64,000 nt of DNA, taken from Tetracentron sinense (taxonomy: Eukaryota; Streptophyta; Magnoliopsida; Trochodendrales; Trochodendraceae). Each line of letters begins with the position of its first letter. The stretch's first letter is position 1. The notes below the pieces were generated by a model. That model was given only the letters and a program-made list of their open reading frames with translations, was not told the DNA's origin and searched no databases. Shown piece after piece: positions 52,755-63,891 of this stretch. The DNA is taken from assembly GCA_015143295.1 (NCBI GenBank), contig CM026565.1:30016052-30080051 (forward strand), read 5' to 3'. A program made the translations under genes and the position numbers.

Positions 52755-55060
52755 GACTGCTCAAGATCAAAGTCAGGAAACAATCAGGTTTCCTTCTCAG
52801 AAATTAAGTTAAGAACATCATCTGCTATATACAAGGATTAAGAAAAAATGTGAATGGAAATTTAGAGCACTATAAAATAGTAAAATGATTGAGAAAGTTA
52901 ATGTCAGTAAGAACAATCTGCTGAAAATATACAAGTTTACACAATTGAAGAAAAACGGTAGAGCCTTCGCCAGATCGCCATCCAACCTCATTCTTGAGAA
53001 ATTTTCAGCAATGTAAGCCCTTGGGAGATTATATATATATATATACTAGTAAAAGTGCACGTGCCTTGCACGTATAAATGTTCCGTCATTAATGAAAAAC
53101 ATAATTTTTTTTTATCGGTAATAAAAATATAACTTTTAAAAAATTTTAATTTTTAATAAATTTTCATTAGATGTCACGTTACTCTTTTTGTATTAAAATT
53201 TTTTAATGTATCATTATATTTTATATAAGGGTCATGATTTTCTACACGTCCGCATTCCACAAGGGCGGAATGCGGGCAAATGCCGTGTGTCCTTATTCTC
53301 TTCTCTTTATCGTAATTAAGTTTAACTAATCTAAAATTAATAATTTTTATTCTAAAAACCAAGGATAGATGAATAACCCTAGGGGTGAGTGAATCTTAAC
53401 CACCGTTAATGAGTGTCAACTAACCTAGGGTTAATACTTTTTATTTTTATTCTTAAAACGAAAATTAGATGGATGAACCCAAGGGGTGAATGAATCTTAA
53501 CCGCAGTTAATGAGTGTTAACAACGATGGATGAACCCTTAGGGGTGAGAGAATCTTAACCACAGTTAATGAGTGTAAATTAACCTATGATTAATACTGTT
53601 TATATTTTTTATTCTAAAAAGAAGGTTAGATGGATGAACCCTATGGATGAATAAATCTTAACCATAGTTAATGAGTGTTAACAAAAATGGATGAACCCTA
53701 GGGGTGAGTAAATCTTAATCACAGTTAATGAGTGTTAACTAACCTAAGCTTAATACTTTTTTTAATTTTTCTATTTTAAATATCAAGTTTAGATGAATAA
53801 ACCCTAGGGGTGAGTGAATCTTAACCACAGGTCATGAGAGTTAGAAGAGCCATGTGGCAGTCAGGAAGGTGTCCGCATTCCACTGGGTGGAACATGGATG
53901 CGCAAATAAGTATTTCCTTTTGTATAAATATATTTTAGTAATTATATTTAATATTTCTTATATTAAATCAAATTTGATATTAGAAAAGAGCTACTGCCAC
54001 TTATAAATGTATTAAAAGTAAGGAATATCTTCTACTAATAAAAAATAATAATATTAGAAATAAATATTATGACATTATTATTATTTTCCATGGTTAGAAT
54101 ATTGGTGCTTTGACTTTAAAATATGAGTAAAGAGTCCTTATCCATTAAAAAAAATAGTAAAGAGTCCTTATCCATTACAAACAAGGCGGAAGAGCTTAAA
54201 AATTGGTCTTCTTTCAGTGGAATTCGAATTATATGAACTTTGAATTCTAATCTAATAGATTTTAGATTTTGAGGTTATCCTGAATTCATCCTCCATTTTT
54301 GTCTTATATGTTTATAACAGTTAAAGGAATGATGTATTATATCAAGGATTTAAAACTGCAAGTTGTTCTTGACATTGCTGAACATGATGATGAGTTTTGT
54401 GCATGTATTTATATGAAAACAATGATTATTCATCAGCTCTTTCTACCAACATTCAACGATACATTATTCTTCTTTTATGTCATCTATCTATAACAAGCTT
54501 AAACCCAATCAAACACTAACAGAGCAAAGCCCAATCACATCCAATCTCATGACAGAGCAAAACCTAAAACAAGAACAAACAACGAAATAAAACCCAACTG
54601 CCATCTCATTACATGACACCAAAATCAAACCAGACCTCACCAAATCCAACCTTTGTTACCCACTTACCCCCGATCCCTTTTTCTTTTCCGAATTCCAATA
54701 GGTCTTACCAAATCAAACACTCATCTGAAACCTTCACAATCTGTAAATCCACACTCGATCCATGAAAAAAAATAAAAATCCGTCACCTCTAATCTAAACC
54801 GTAATCACACTCATACAAGCAAATTATCTCAAAATAAAAACGAAAATCTAAGCTAAAAAAATGCAACAAGAGTAAGGAGGAGGATGAGAATGAGAATACG
54901 ACAAGAATAATGTGTACCTGAGTCTGTTGTTCATCGGCAAACGGAGAAGGAGATGGGCAACCGACTGAACCAATGACTCCGAACCAACTCGTGATTGTCT
55001 TTTTTCTTTGAATACAAGAAGAGATAGGGAGGAAGAGAGATAGGGGGGAAGAAAGGAGTT
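52755..55060 (-). promoter_or_regulatory. 5' leader of bL36m with a probable 2.16-kb leader intron
   Basis: Directly before the bL36m ATG is GATCTTGAGCAG|TC, a good acceptor (intron end 52757). Upstream, ACTCAG|GTACAC at 54918/54917 is a good donor at the end of a CT- and GAGA-rich leader-like exon (54918-about 55060). If joined, an ATG in the leader exon opens a 17-codon upstream frame that overlaps the bL36m start. The intron would contain the amplified MITE at 53240-53890. Inference from splice signals and composition. Confidence 0.4.
53240..53890. repeat. tandemly amplified MITE interior ('gtggttaagattcac' family)
   Basis: Six successive copies of a unit with GGTTAGATGGATGAACCC, GGGGTGAGTGAATCTTAACC and ACAGTTAATGAGTGTTAAC (near 53350-53420, 53465-53520, 53525-53575, 53625-53680, 53690-53740, 53785-53835). 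Long (about 100 bp) and short (about 50 bp) units alternate, the short ones lacking the TTAATACTTTTTATTTTTA spacer. GTCCGCATTCCAC occurs at both edges (about 53247 and 53872). Confidence 0.8.
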
Positions 55061-55237
55061 CTTGTGGAGAACGGAGCCTGCGAATTCTAAATAAATTATA
55101 CTTCTTTATTAAAGATTTTAATTAGTGACCTAATTAAAGTTTAGTTATACTCTAAGTTATGTATTAAAAAAAATAAGTTAAAGGATATTTACGTCTAAGT
55201 AAAGTTTTGCATACTCCTTGTAATTTTATTAGTAGAA

Positions 55238-55238
<1 letters not shown>
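55061..55238 (-). other. putative bL36m promoter region
   Basis: AT-rich sequence upstream of the putative leader exon. No specific element can be fixed. Confidence 0.3.
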
Positions 55239-55292
<54 letters not shown>

Positions 55293-55487
55293 CGTGTTAT
55301 TGACCAGCAAAGATAGATGAGGGGTGTCGTACACCTTCCTTTCTTCATAATCAAGATTCTTGGTTAGACCTATATCCGTTGTTTAGGATTTATTTTTTAT
55401 AATATTTGGATCATTTAAAATGGGTACTCTATCTGTCTATCAGACTATAGAATTTTCCTAAACCCTGTGCAAAATCCCTTATTAACA

Positions 55488-55538
<51 letters not shown>

Positions 55539-55738
55539 CGTATTTGTGATCAGCAAAGATGTTTGAGGGGTGCCGAACACCTTCGTTTCTTCATAATCAA
55601 GATTCTTGGTTAGACCTATATCCGTTGTCCAGGATTTACTTTTTATAATATTTGGTTCATTTAAAATGGGTACTCTATCAGACTCTAGAATTTTCAATAG
55701 AATTTTCCTGAACCCTATGCAAAATCCCTTATTATAAG
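55239..55738 (+). repeat. tandem duplication, two units of 246 bp, each led by (TA)n(GA)n
   Basis: Both units start with a TA run followed by a GA run, then GACGT, AGCAAAGAT, TTCATAATCAAGATTCTTGG and TTCATTTAAAATGGGTACTC. The GACG landmarks are at 55291 and 55537. The second unit lacks a short TCTGTCTA insertion and has an extra TTTTCAATAGAA. Confidence 0.9.
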
Positions 55739-58700
55739 TGAGATTTCAAATATATATCTGAAATATTTGTGAGAGTGTACCTACTCACATACGCAATCTA
55801 AAATTAATGCCCTAATGTAAAAGAATTATGGAAGAAATGAAGAATGAGCACCTAGAAATTTCTACGAGTGGGAAGTGCCAGAGAAGACTTAATTATAGAA
55901 AATACAATTGCACAACCATTTATGTACTATGAGTCTATGACCTCCAAAGCACCATTAAAGCACGTTTTTCGATTTGCGACAATCCAATTTGAATTATCCA
56001 AACTGCATTCAAGTACCGTAACAAAGATTATTTCCAACTTAAAGGTCGATAAATTAAGAACAAGTTGTATGTTCGAGGGTTGAAAAATTAAACCAAATAA
56101 TAAAAAGTCACAAGGCATGCTTAAGGAATTAAACATAACCAGTGTTTTCAAATGTGAAGACGTTAAGCGAGGCATTAGGACTTCCAAATGGGTGAAGCAC
56201 CTCGGGTCTTCAGGCTCAAGGCTAATGCTCCTTTATTTTTAAATTAAAAAATTAATTAGAAATGAGAAAACTTCTAGAAAGTTTTTCTGGAAAACTAAAG
56301 AAAGATCAATTTCTATGTAAATATGTATATTATATAAATGATACAACAATCATATAGAAAACGAATATTTAAGAGAGACAAGGAAATGTTGCAATCACGA
56401 TTTTCCTTTTTTATCTATATACATTTGGAATAAATTTGAAGTTCAATAATCATTTCATGTGGCAAAATTTTCGCTTCCAACAAAAAGTAGCAAAGAAGTC
56501 ACGAAAAACTTCAGTGTAGGCCAATGGTTCCAAATCCATTCTACAAACCAATCCTAATGTAAAATAGAAACTCAAAAGGGTTTTAAAAGTTAAAACCCTT
56601 AAATAAGTTAAATATAATAAAATAAAGTGTTAGTGCAAATGAGAAATAATAAGAAAAAATAATTTTAAAAAGAACCATATTTTTGGTTAGCGTTTGAGGC
56701 ACATGCTTCATACATAAGACGAGCTTCAAGGCGTGAGGCCCCTGCCTCATGTGAACCTTAAGGAATTTGAGCCTCTAAAGCTGAGCCTCAAGGTGTTTTC
56801 CTTGAGCCTCTCATCTTGAGGCATATGCCTCACATACTTTACGGGGAGTCAATCCCTCGATGTAAGAGATAATTTATTGGGGAGTTTTAAATATATAATT
56901 ACGTTATTGTTGGATCATATTATGGAAATTTGGTGTTTGCTAAACCATGCCATGCGGGAAATTCTTTATCTTATATTTTTATTATTCTTTCCTAGTTATC
57001 TCCAATAAAACTTTCATATCCAACTGTTTGGATCACCAAGCCCTCTTTGCATGTGGCACTGCTTTAAAAGGTAGACTACTTGCAAAAGTTAAAACAAAAA
57101 ATTCTCATGTGATATGGACAATTTTTGTGGGGAAACTCAAAAATCACACTGCATAGAGTTCATTGCTCTTGTTTCTTTTCCTTTTCTTCTTTGATTGATA
57201 CTTTGCACATACTTCATGATTGCCCAGGATTAAACACAATTTAATTTTAATTCTCTCATGGGATATTCAAATAACTTAAAAATTTGTCTTTCATCAGATT
57301 ATTAACTGATTTTGGTTGGCTTGGTGTTGTCCTGCCAGATATCAGAACTTAAAGAACCTTGGGCATAATGTATTCCTATAAAAATTGTTACTCGGTGGAA
57401 AATAAAATTAAATATTTTCGCATGAAAATTTTGTTCCACATGGACCTAAGCTAGGGTTTATGACCCCACTGAAGTTTCTGATAAAGTAAATTTTACAAGA
57501 GGTTCTTAATCTTTGACACGAGTCTCTAAAGATTAGTTTGACTATTTCCCATAAGGAGCCTGGGACATTTCTCAACCCTCTCCAATACTGTGGATTAAAC
57601 TTAGGTTGTGCTGTGAACTTGTGATTAGTTGTGTTTCGCTTAGCTAGATTTTTGCTTGCGCTCTTTCTTTTTCTTTGGTTCACTATTTGTGAATTTGTTT
57701 GTTTTTATTATTATTGCTTCATTGATAGTGCATTTACCGATATAAAAAAAAAAAATTAAGTTCGACAGGAGTGGTAAAGAATTGGCAATGGGAAAAATAA
57801 TCTATGAGATTCCTCATTATAGTTATTTTAAGAGCTATAATAAGGAATCTTATCGCATGACACTGTTTTCAATAATTTTGGCTAAATTAATAGATATTGT
57901 TAGTTGTTACAAATACAATTTACCCATTATTCTACGTTAATTTCCACAAATTGATGAACTAAATTTCTTTTCAAGTTTTAAAAACCAAATCTTCCAATTT
58001 GAAGCATGGTTAAGGACAAAGATATACAGTATGTTTGAAAGATCACCGTAACACCACGAAGAAACTCATTGTGAGTTGTTAACAAAATTTATCTAATTTT
58101 TTTGGACAAAGAAATACTCTTAAGAATTCAATCTTGAACTAATAAAATAATTAAAAGAAATATTAATTCATACACTCAAGATAATCAATAGTGTTAATTT
58201 TTTTAAAGGATATTTGTGACAGTTTATATCATCCCATTAATAAACCTAACATGGTCGAGAAAATTTCGCTTATGAGGAATAATGCTCTTACATCATGAGG
58301 ATCTGGTTCTAAAATTTTAAAATCAATGTATCCTTGTTTCTTTTTTAATGCAATATTTGATTTTACTGATAAAAAAAATTAGAATTTCCAAGCTTCGGCA
58401 CAGGAAAAATCCTACTGTTTACTGAGCTTATCAACAGAAATTCGAAGTAATAAATCAATAATATAAAGAAAGAAAAAAAAACTATAATCCATCCAGAGCA
58501 TATTTATAATCTAAAATAAAAATTCTGAAGAAATATCATTGAATGGAAATCAAGATTTAACAGATAATTTAACACAAAATAACCAAATGTTCCAAACCCT
58601 AGCTTTGATCTCTCGGGAATATAAGAAAAAGAGGGAAAAGAAATCAGATTCAAAGAAAAGAAGAACGTAGATACCTGATTGGAGCCTTCGTTTTGATGAG

Positions 58701-59540
58701 TAAAAATATTTCTTCTTTTCCTTCGAATCTCCTTACAGTTACAGAAGTAATCAAGCGGACAATTAGGCCTGAAAAAAATAAATACCTTGATGACCTAAGG
58801 GATACAAATTGGGTCGGGCTAATTTCAGTTCGGGCTGAGCCCGGTTTGTATACTGGACCCGTACACAACCCGGACTAATTTGGTTGAATTTGGGCCGAGC
58901 CAATTTTTACAGGATGGGTTTTTATTTTAACCCAAGAGCTGCCTCCTAAGTTCTAAGGGGATGTCAACCACCATTCCATAAGGGTATGTAATTATGTAAA
59001 GAGACCCGTTTCAAAAACATAATTGACATTAGGGGGGTGCTAGCGCGCAATTGTGTTAACCTTTAATCGTCCCTTATAGGGTAAGGTCAAAACATTTTTT
59101 GTTAGGGTCATATTCACAAATGGTTTGACTTTGCCCTGGTGATTAGGGTTGACGGGAGTCACGTGATTGGCATTAACATTAACATTCTCCTTGACAATTT
59201 AGGTTATGTTTCTCTGTTTTCGGGAAAAAAAAATTTCAGCTATTTGACATCTTATATTTGCCAAAATAGCCTAAAGCGGATTTCGTTGTATAAAGAGTAT
59301 AACATTTATCAAAAACATTTATTTTATTTATTTTGCAAAAGCAAGTTTAACTTGCTTTTGTGTTCTATTTATTTATTTTGAAGGTTTTGACAATGCCAAA
59401 AAACTTGCATCGGTCTCATTTATATAAAAAAAAAAATGTTTTTGTAGGACTCTTAACTAGACTAAATCTTTTAATTATACTACAACATTCTCTCACAAAC
59501 AATTCGAGTCAACAAAATCTTGAATTAGACGCTAACCAAC
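55739..59540. other. intergenic, no supported gene
   Basis: A repeat with GCCTCAAGGTGTTTTCC-type words lies at about 56150-56850 (starting CAGTGTTTTCAAATG, a possible hAT-like end). On the minus strand a leader-like exon ends CCAATCAG|GTATCT near 58675, but no matching coding exons were recognised downstream. The longest frames here are short and lack family features. Confidence 0.45.
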
Positions 59541-59728
59541 TATGGTAGATAGGAATGGCAATGGGGTGGGGTGGGGCGGTTTTCTACCTCCCCGGCCCCG
59601 ACCTGATTATAAAGCCACCCCACCCCGCCCCGCCCCGCCCCGCCCCCACTGCCTTTTATATATATATATATGCCTAATGCATATAGCTTCGCCTAGTGGT
59701 GTTGTTACCTTCAACCAAAAAAACCAAG

Positions 59729-59972
59729 CCTTGGTCTTTAGTCTCACATCGATTTTGTAACCGAGCCCTCTTACCCTTATAAGTTCCATCACGCCTCAAA
59801 CAGTCGGTACCCGTTTTGAGGAGTGTTTGGGTGAAGCTTATATATGGAAGCCTTGGTCTTTAGTCCCACATCGATTCTGTAACCGAGCCCTCTTATCCTT
59901 ATAAGTTCAATCATGCCTCAAACGGTCGGTACCTGTTTTGAGGAGTGTTTGGGTGAAGCTTATACATGGGTT
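59729..59972 (+). repeat. two tandem 122-bp units carrying USE and TATA motifs
   Basis: Units start with CCTTGGTCTTTAGTC at 59729 and 59851 and differ at few positions. Each holds GTCTCACATCG or GTCCCACATCG followed after 26 bp by TATAAG, then CGGTACC and TTTTGAGGAGTGTTTGGGTG. Confidence 0.88.
59863..59905 (+). promoter_or_regulatory. snRNA-type promoter motifs: USE + TATA (Pol III-like spacing)
   Basis: GTCCCACATCG at 59863-59873 is an exact USE and TATAAG follows at 59900-59905, a 26-bp spacer, nearer to the 23-26 bp of plant Pol III U6-type promoters. The neighbouring unit has the same layout with one change (GTCTCACATCG 59741-59751, TATAAG 59778-59783). No U6 or U3 5' end follows. Confidence 0.4.
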
Positions 59973-60590
59973 GAGGGTGTTTGTGGTCTGTGTGTGTGCG
60001 CGCGTGAGTCTGTGTGTGTGGTCTTCCTTCTATTGTCTGTAGCTTCGCCTAGTGGTGTTGTTACCTACAACCAAAAAAAAAAAATTTAAGTGGTTCCAGG
60101 GCAGGGTGGGGTATGCTAAAATCGCCCCCGCCCCGAAATCGAGTTGGGTCTTTATTTTTTATACCATCCCTGTCCCGCCCCGATTTATTTGAAAAAAAAC
60201 TGCCCCTATAGGGATGGGGCTGGTCAGGGACCCTACGGGGTGGGTCATATTGCCATCCCTTATGGTAGATCCAAACCAAAAAAAAAACTATTGTAGATAA
60301 ATAATGTTTAAGAAGAACATAGGCAATTTGGAAACTCTTCAAGGGCATATTCGGAAAACAACTCCTCTGTGCTCTTCTTTGGGTTATTGGGTGTTGGAAG
60401 GTCAGGATCAATTGGTTTTGTATGGATGTAAATTGGTTTTGTATGGATGTAAAAGTTGTATCCACCTGAGATAAATCCTAACCTTTAAAACCGTTGGTCA
60501 TTGAGAGGAACCAGGAAGTACAAGATATGCTTCTGGCATATTCATCAGCTAAATGCAAATTGTTTTTTTGAAGGAACATGTCCGAGTAGA

Positions 60591-60809
60591 GGCATGGGAT
60601 GGTCCCTGGCAAAAGCCAGAAAAAGGGTCTCTGGCTTTCCAGTCATCATCTGACTTGTGTCGATAAGGAGGAGAATTTCATTTTATTTTCTCCCCATGTT
60701 TTTGACTTCTCCCCTCTTGATATCTCTCCCCCTTTTTATCGTCAGATGTCGGATGATGTGTGGAGACAGACCAATTTTCTGGCATCTACTAGAGACAATC
60801 CCATGCCCT
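60591..60809. mobile_element. 219-bp MITE, second copy of the TTGGATTGTCTCTGGC family
   Basis: GAGTAGA occurs on both sides (60584-60590 and 60811-60817). The ends are GGCATGGGATGGTCCCTGGC and, other strand, AGGGCATGGGATTGTCTCTA. It shares CTGGCAAAAGCCAGAAA, TTTGACTTCTCCCC and GATATCTCTCCCC with 17822-18114. Confidence 0.8.
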
Positions 60810-60922
60810 TGAGTAGATCTCACTTGGCAATCATAAAAGTACAACACCTATACCAGATAATCATCTTTTTATCAACATTTTCTAAAAATCTAATTGAGAT
60901 TTTTCTAAAACTCCCTCGCGGG

Positions 60923-61100
60923 TAGGGGTGGTTATTAAACAAAATGTTCGTGAACCACTCAGGCTCGGTTCGTTAAAAGCTCGAGTATCATTCGTTTATT
61001 TAGTAAACAAGCTGAACTTGAACACCGTTTTTGAGCTCGTTTAGTGAACAAGCCAAGCTTGAACATATCCTTGCTCAGCTCGATAAAAGCTCGATTCGAT

Positions 61101-61166
<66 letters not shown>

Positions 61167-61753
61167 AAATATGTTTAAATAAGTGTGGTTGTGGGTGTGG
61201 GTGTGGGTGTGTGGGTGCGTGGGTGTGGGTGGGTGTGGCTGTTTGGGTGTGGTGTTATGTGTTAGTGTCACAAATAAAAAAGGTGTGATATGGAACTAAA
61301 GATAGTCTCACATCGGTTAGGAAGTGTAGTGTGTGAAGGATTCTCTCACATCGGTTATGAAGTGTAGTGTGTGAAGGGTTCTTGACCATTAAATAAGGTG
61401 TTGAAAAAGAAAGTAAGGCCAAGAGAGTTGGCCACTCGGCCCACTCCCCTACTCGGTTTGGCTGAATTGGCTACTACCCTATTTGGCTTGACTTGGTTGA
61501 GTGGCTATTTTTCTATTTGACTTGGCTTAGTTCAATAACAATTTCAAAAGAGATTTTCTTAAAAAAATTTAATAATTATTTATTATTAAGCTTGTTAAAA
61601 GTCGAGCTCGATTTATGTTTTCTTGAGCCGATCACGAGTCGAGTTCGAAACAGTGGTATCATTGTTTGATCCGAGCTTGAACAATGGTAAAATTTAGCAA
61701 GCCAAGCTTGAACACCCCACCACTCGGCTCGTTTGGCTCGAGTATCACCCCTA
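60923..61753. mobile_element. 831-bp hAT-like MITE, GAGCTCGGCTCG family, with SSRs and USE-like motifs
   Basis: The TSD is a perfect 8-bp CTCGCGGG (60915-60922 and 61754-61761). The ends are TAGGGGTGGTTATTAAAC and, other strand, TAGGGGTGATACTCGAGCC. The interior carries a (TA)n tract (61105-61163), a GGTGTG-type tract (about 61183-61260) and two GTCTCACATCGG/TCTCACATCGG units 38 bp apart (61305 and 61344). Confidence 0.88.
61105..61163 (+). repeat. (TA)n microsatellite, about 59 bp
   Basis: Long uninterrupted TA run within the hAT-like MITE. Confidence 0.95.
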
Positions 61754-61914
61754 CTCGCGGGCTTGAGGGATGACTCGACTCGACACGAGACAAGACGCGC
61801 GCCGAGTCTAATAGCTAGGAGTCATCTTTCGTTTGCGGAACGAAACCGTACGTGAGACTTCCGCATCATACGGCTCTATCCCGAGCTTACATTATCGGCC
61901 CTTGTCATTAGACC

Positions 61915-62390
61915 TAGGGTTGTATTCGAGCCGGGCTTGGCCAAGCCCGGCTCGGCTTAAAGTAGTTTGATCAAGGCCCGAAGCCCGGCTCGGCCCGAAA
62001 ATAGGTTCGATTGTGCGGCCCGAAAAAAAATTTTGGCTTGAAGCCCGGCTCGGCCCGAATTAATTCAAGCTCAAGCCGGGCTTGGCTTGGCTCGAGCTCG
62101 GCTTGAATCCTTTTTTTTAAAAATAAATTTTATATTATTTATATATATAATAATGATATATATAAATAATATATATATATATATATATATTTTTTTTAAA
62201 ATAATTTTCGAGCCGAGTCGAACCTCAATCGAGCCGGGATGAGCCACACAAGGGTGGGCTTGAGCTTGGCTTGAATTAGCTTTCGGGCTTTTTTTTAGGC
62301 TTGGCTTGGTTTGTTCGAGCCAAAAATTTCGGGCCGAACAGGGCCGAGCCGAGCCCCCCCAATGGGTCAATCAGGCTTTGTGCAGCCCTA
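61915..62390. mobile_element. 476-bp hAT-like MITE, GAGCCGGGCTTGG variant
   Basis: The TSD is a perfect 8-bp ATTAGACC (61907-61914 and 62391-62398). The ends are TAGGGTTGTATTCGAGCC and, other strand, TAGGGCTGCACAAAGCC. Interior of GCCCGGCTCGGC words and a TA-rich centre. Confidence 0.88.
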
Positions 62391-62398
62391 ATTAGACC

Positions 62399-63891
62399 AC
62401 TATCTATACATGTATTTTCTGCCTGGACTCTCCAACCCTTATTAAGTTAGCATTAACTTTAAAAGTTAATACTGACTCAACTATGATTAATAAGTCATAT
62501 GTTGCATTTTTGTACCCATTCTGAAAACGAGGCTGCTCCTTTGGCTCATATAGCAAGGTGTGCCCCTCATTCGAGGGAGGTCATGGAACAAGTCCAACCC
62601 CGAAGGCCCAATAGAGTGATGCCTAGCGTGTGTATGTGTGACTCAGAGAGAGAGGTTTTCAAATTCCAATATGCAAGAGTGAATGTATCATAACATGATG
62701 ATAGACTCTACTCTGGATGTAACAAATATGATTGTGCCTTGTATTTTGGTTGATCATCACATGAAATCAGTGAAAGGATCTTTTTGCGATCATGGACCTT
62801 GGCACCTTGCCGAACCACATAAATCTGTGTGTGAATCTTTGTTATTTTAATTTATTTTCACGTTACTTTTCTACAGCAACCATAGATTAGACTACCCAGA
62901 CCTAGTGGGATTTCCAGAGACAGGAGTAATAAAATTGGAGATAATCTGGTCTGTGTAGAAGAAACAAGGGTTTTGCATATGAAATGAAAGTAACTCAGAA
63001 GATAAAAACCTGTTTTTTAACTCTGTATTACTTGAGAACAATTCTTATTTGTAATCTCCCATTTACTGATCTCTGCTGCCTCTGTAGCGAGGCATATACA
63101 TTACAGATACATTACAGGAAGAGTTTGATTTTTTGTCCACAGAAAGCAGGACCTAAGGAGTACACTATCTAGAGCAAGCAAATATTTGAAGGAAATTTTA
63201 GAGGCTGAGAGCCTGCCATCTTGGAAGATCATCAACTCAAATAATCTCGAGCTCCCGCCATGGAACCATGATGGTAGGTGCCAGGTGGCACCCTCCACGG
63301 GCAAACCAGTTACCCATTTTCTAGCACAGCATGCTCTCCGGGCAAGTATCAATGATATCGACACCTTTCCAGTGTTTCTTTGCTCCCAATAGCTTGTGGT
63401 CAGCACAAGCTAGCCGAATGAGGACTTACTCCCAGTGCAGTCCATTTTTTTTTTTATCGTTACTCTCAGTGCAGTCCATTGATCAACCATTACCAATAAA
63501 CTTGATTTCAGAAAAGTTAGCAAGGTTTAAAAGAACAATATAGCACTACCATGTGATGCATGACATTCGGCACTTTGATTTTCAAAGCCATTTTGTTTTA
63601 ATCTTCCCGCATTACTAATCTAGAATTACATATATCATATACTATCGAAACCTATAAGCATCAGCTAGTCACCATCCCAATCACATACAAAGTTTTTTTT
63701 TCCTTGACAGTAGTTTTAGCACTTTCAGCAATTTATAATTTACAAAGCATACATGATATATTGCTGCTGCTACTACTGGTATCAGAGAGGATAAGGAACA
63801 ATTTACAAAGCATACATGATATATTGCTACTACTACTACTTTTAACAGAGACGATAAGGTAAGCGGTTGTTACTCTTAGAAGACAATATCA
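62399..63891. other. intergenic and probable 3'UTR of the edge gene; possible RNase H remnant
   Basis: At 63174-63392 (+) a frame reads S-K-Y-L-K-E-I-L-E-A-E-S-L-P-S-W-K-I-I and later H-F-L-A-Q-H-A-L, vaguely like the end of a LINE RNase H domain; weak. Two similar segments (TTTACAAAGCATACATGATA, TATTGCTGCTGCTACTAC) at about 63740 and 63803 are a 63-bp tandem duplication. No convincing gene before 63892. Confidence 0.35.

Larger units (their letters stand above)
59551..60260. mobile_element. 710-bp inserted element with GGGGTGGGG ends and an internal 122-bp duplication
   Basis: Perfect 10-bp direct repeats TATGGTAGAT (59541-59550 and 60261-60270) flank ends AGGAATGGCAAT and, on the other strand, AGGGATGGCAATATGACCC. 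G/C-rich arms (CCCCGCCCCGCCCC) surround an interior with a tandem duplication and a direct repeat of TAGCTTCGCCTAGTGGTGTT (about 59686 and 60040). No coding capacity. Confidence 0.8.

Noticed and set aside
54299-54493. 64-codon plus-strand frame
   Set aside because: AT-rich, no similarity recognised, and it falls in the probable leader intron of bL36m.
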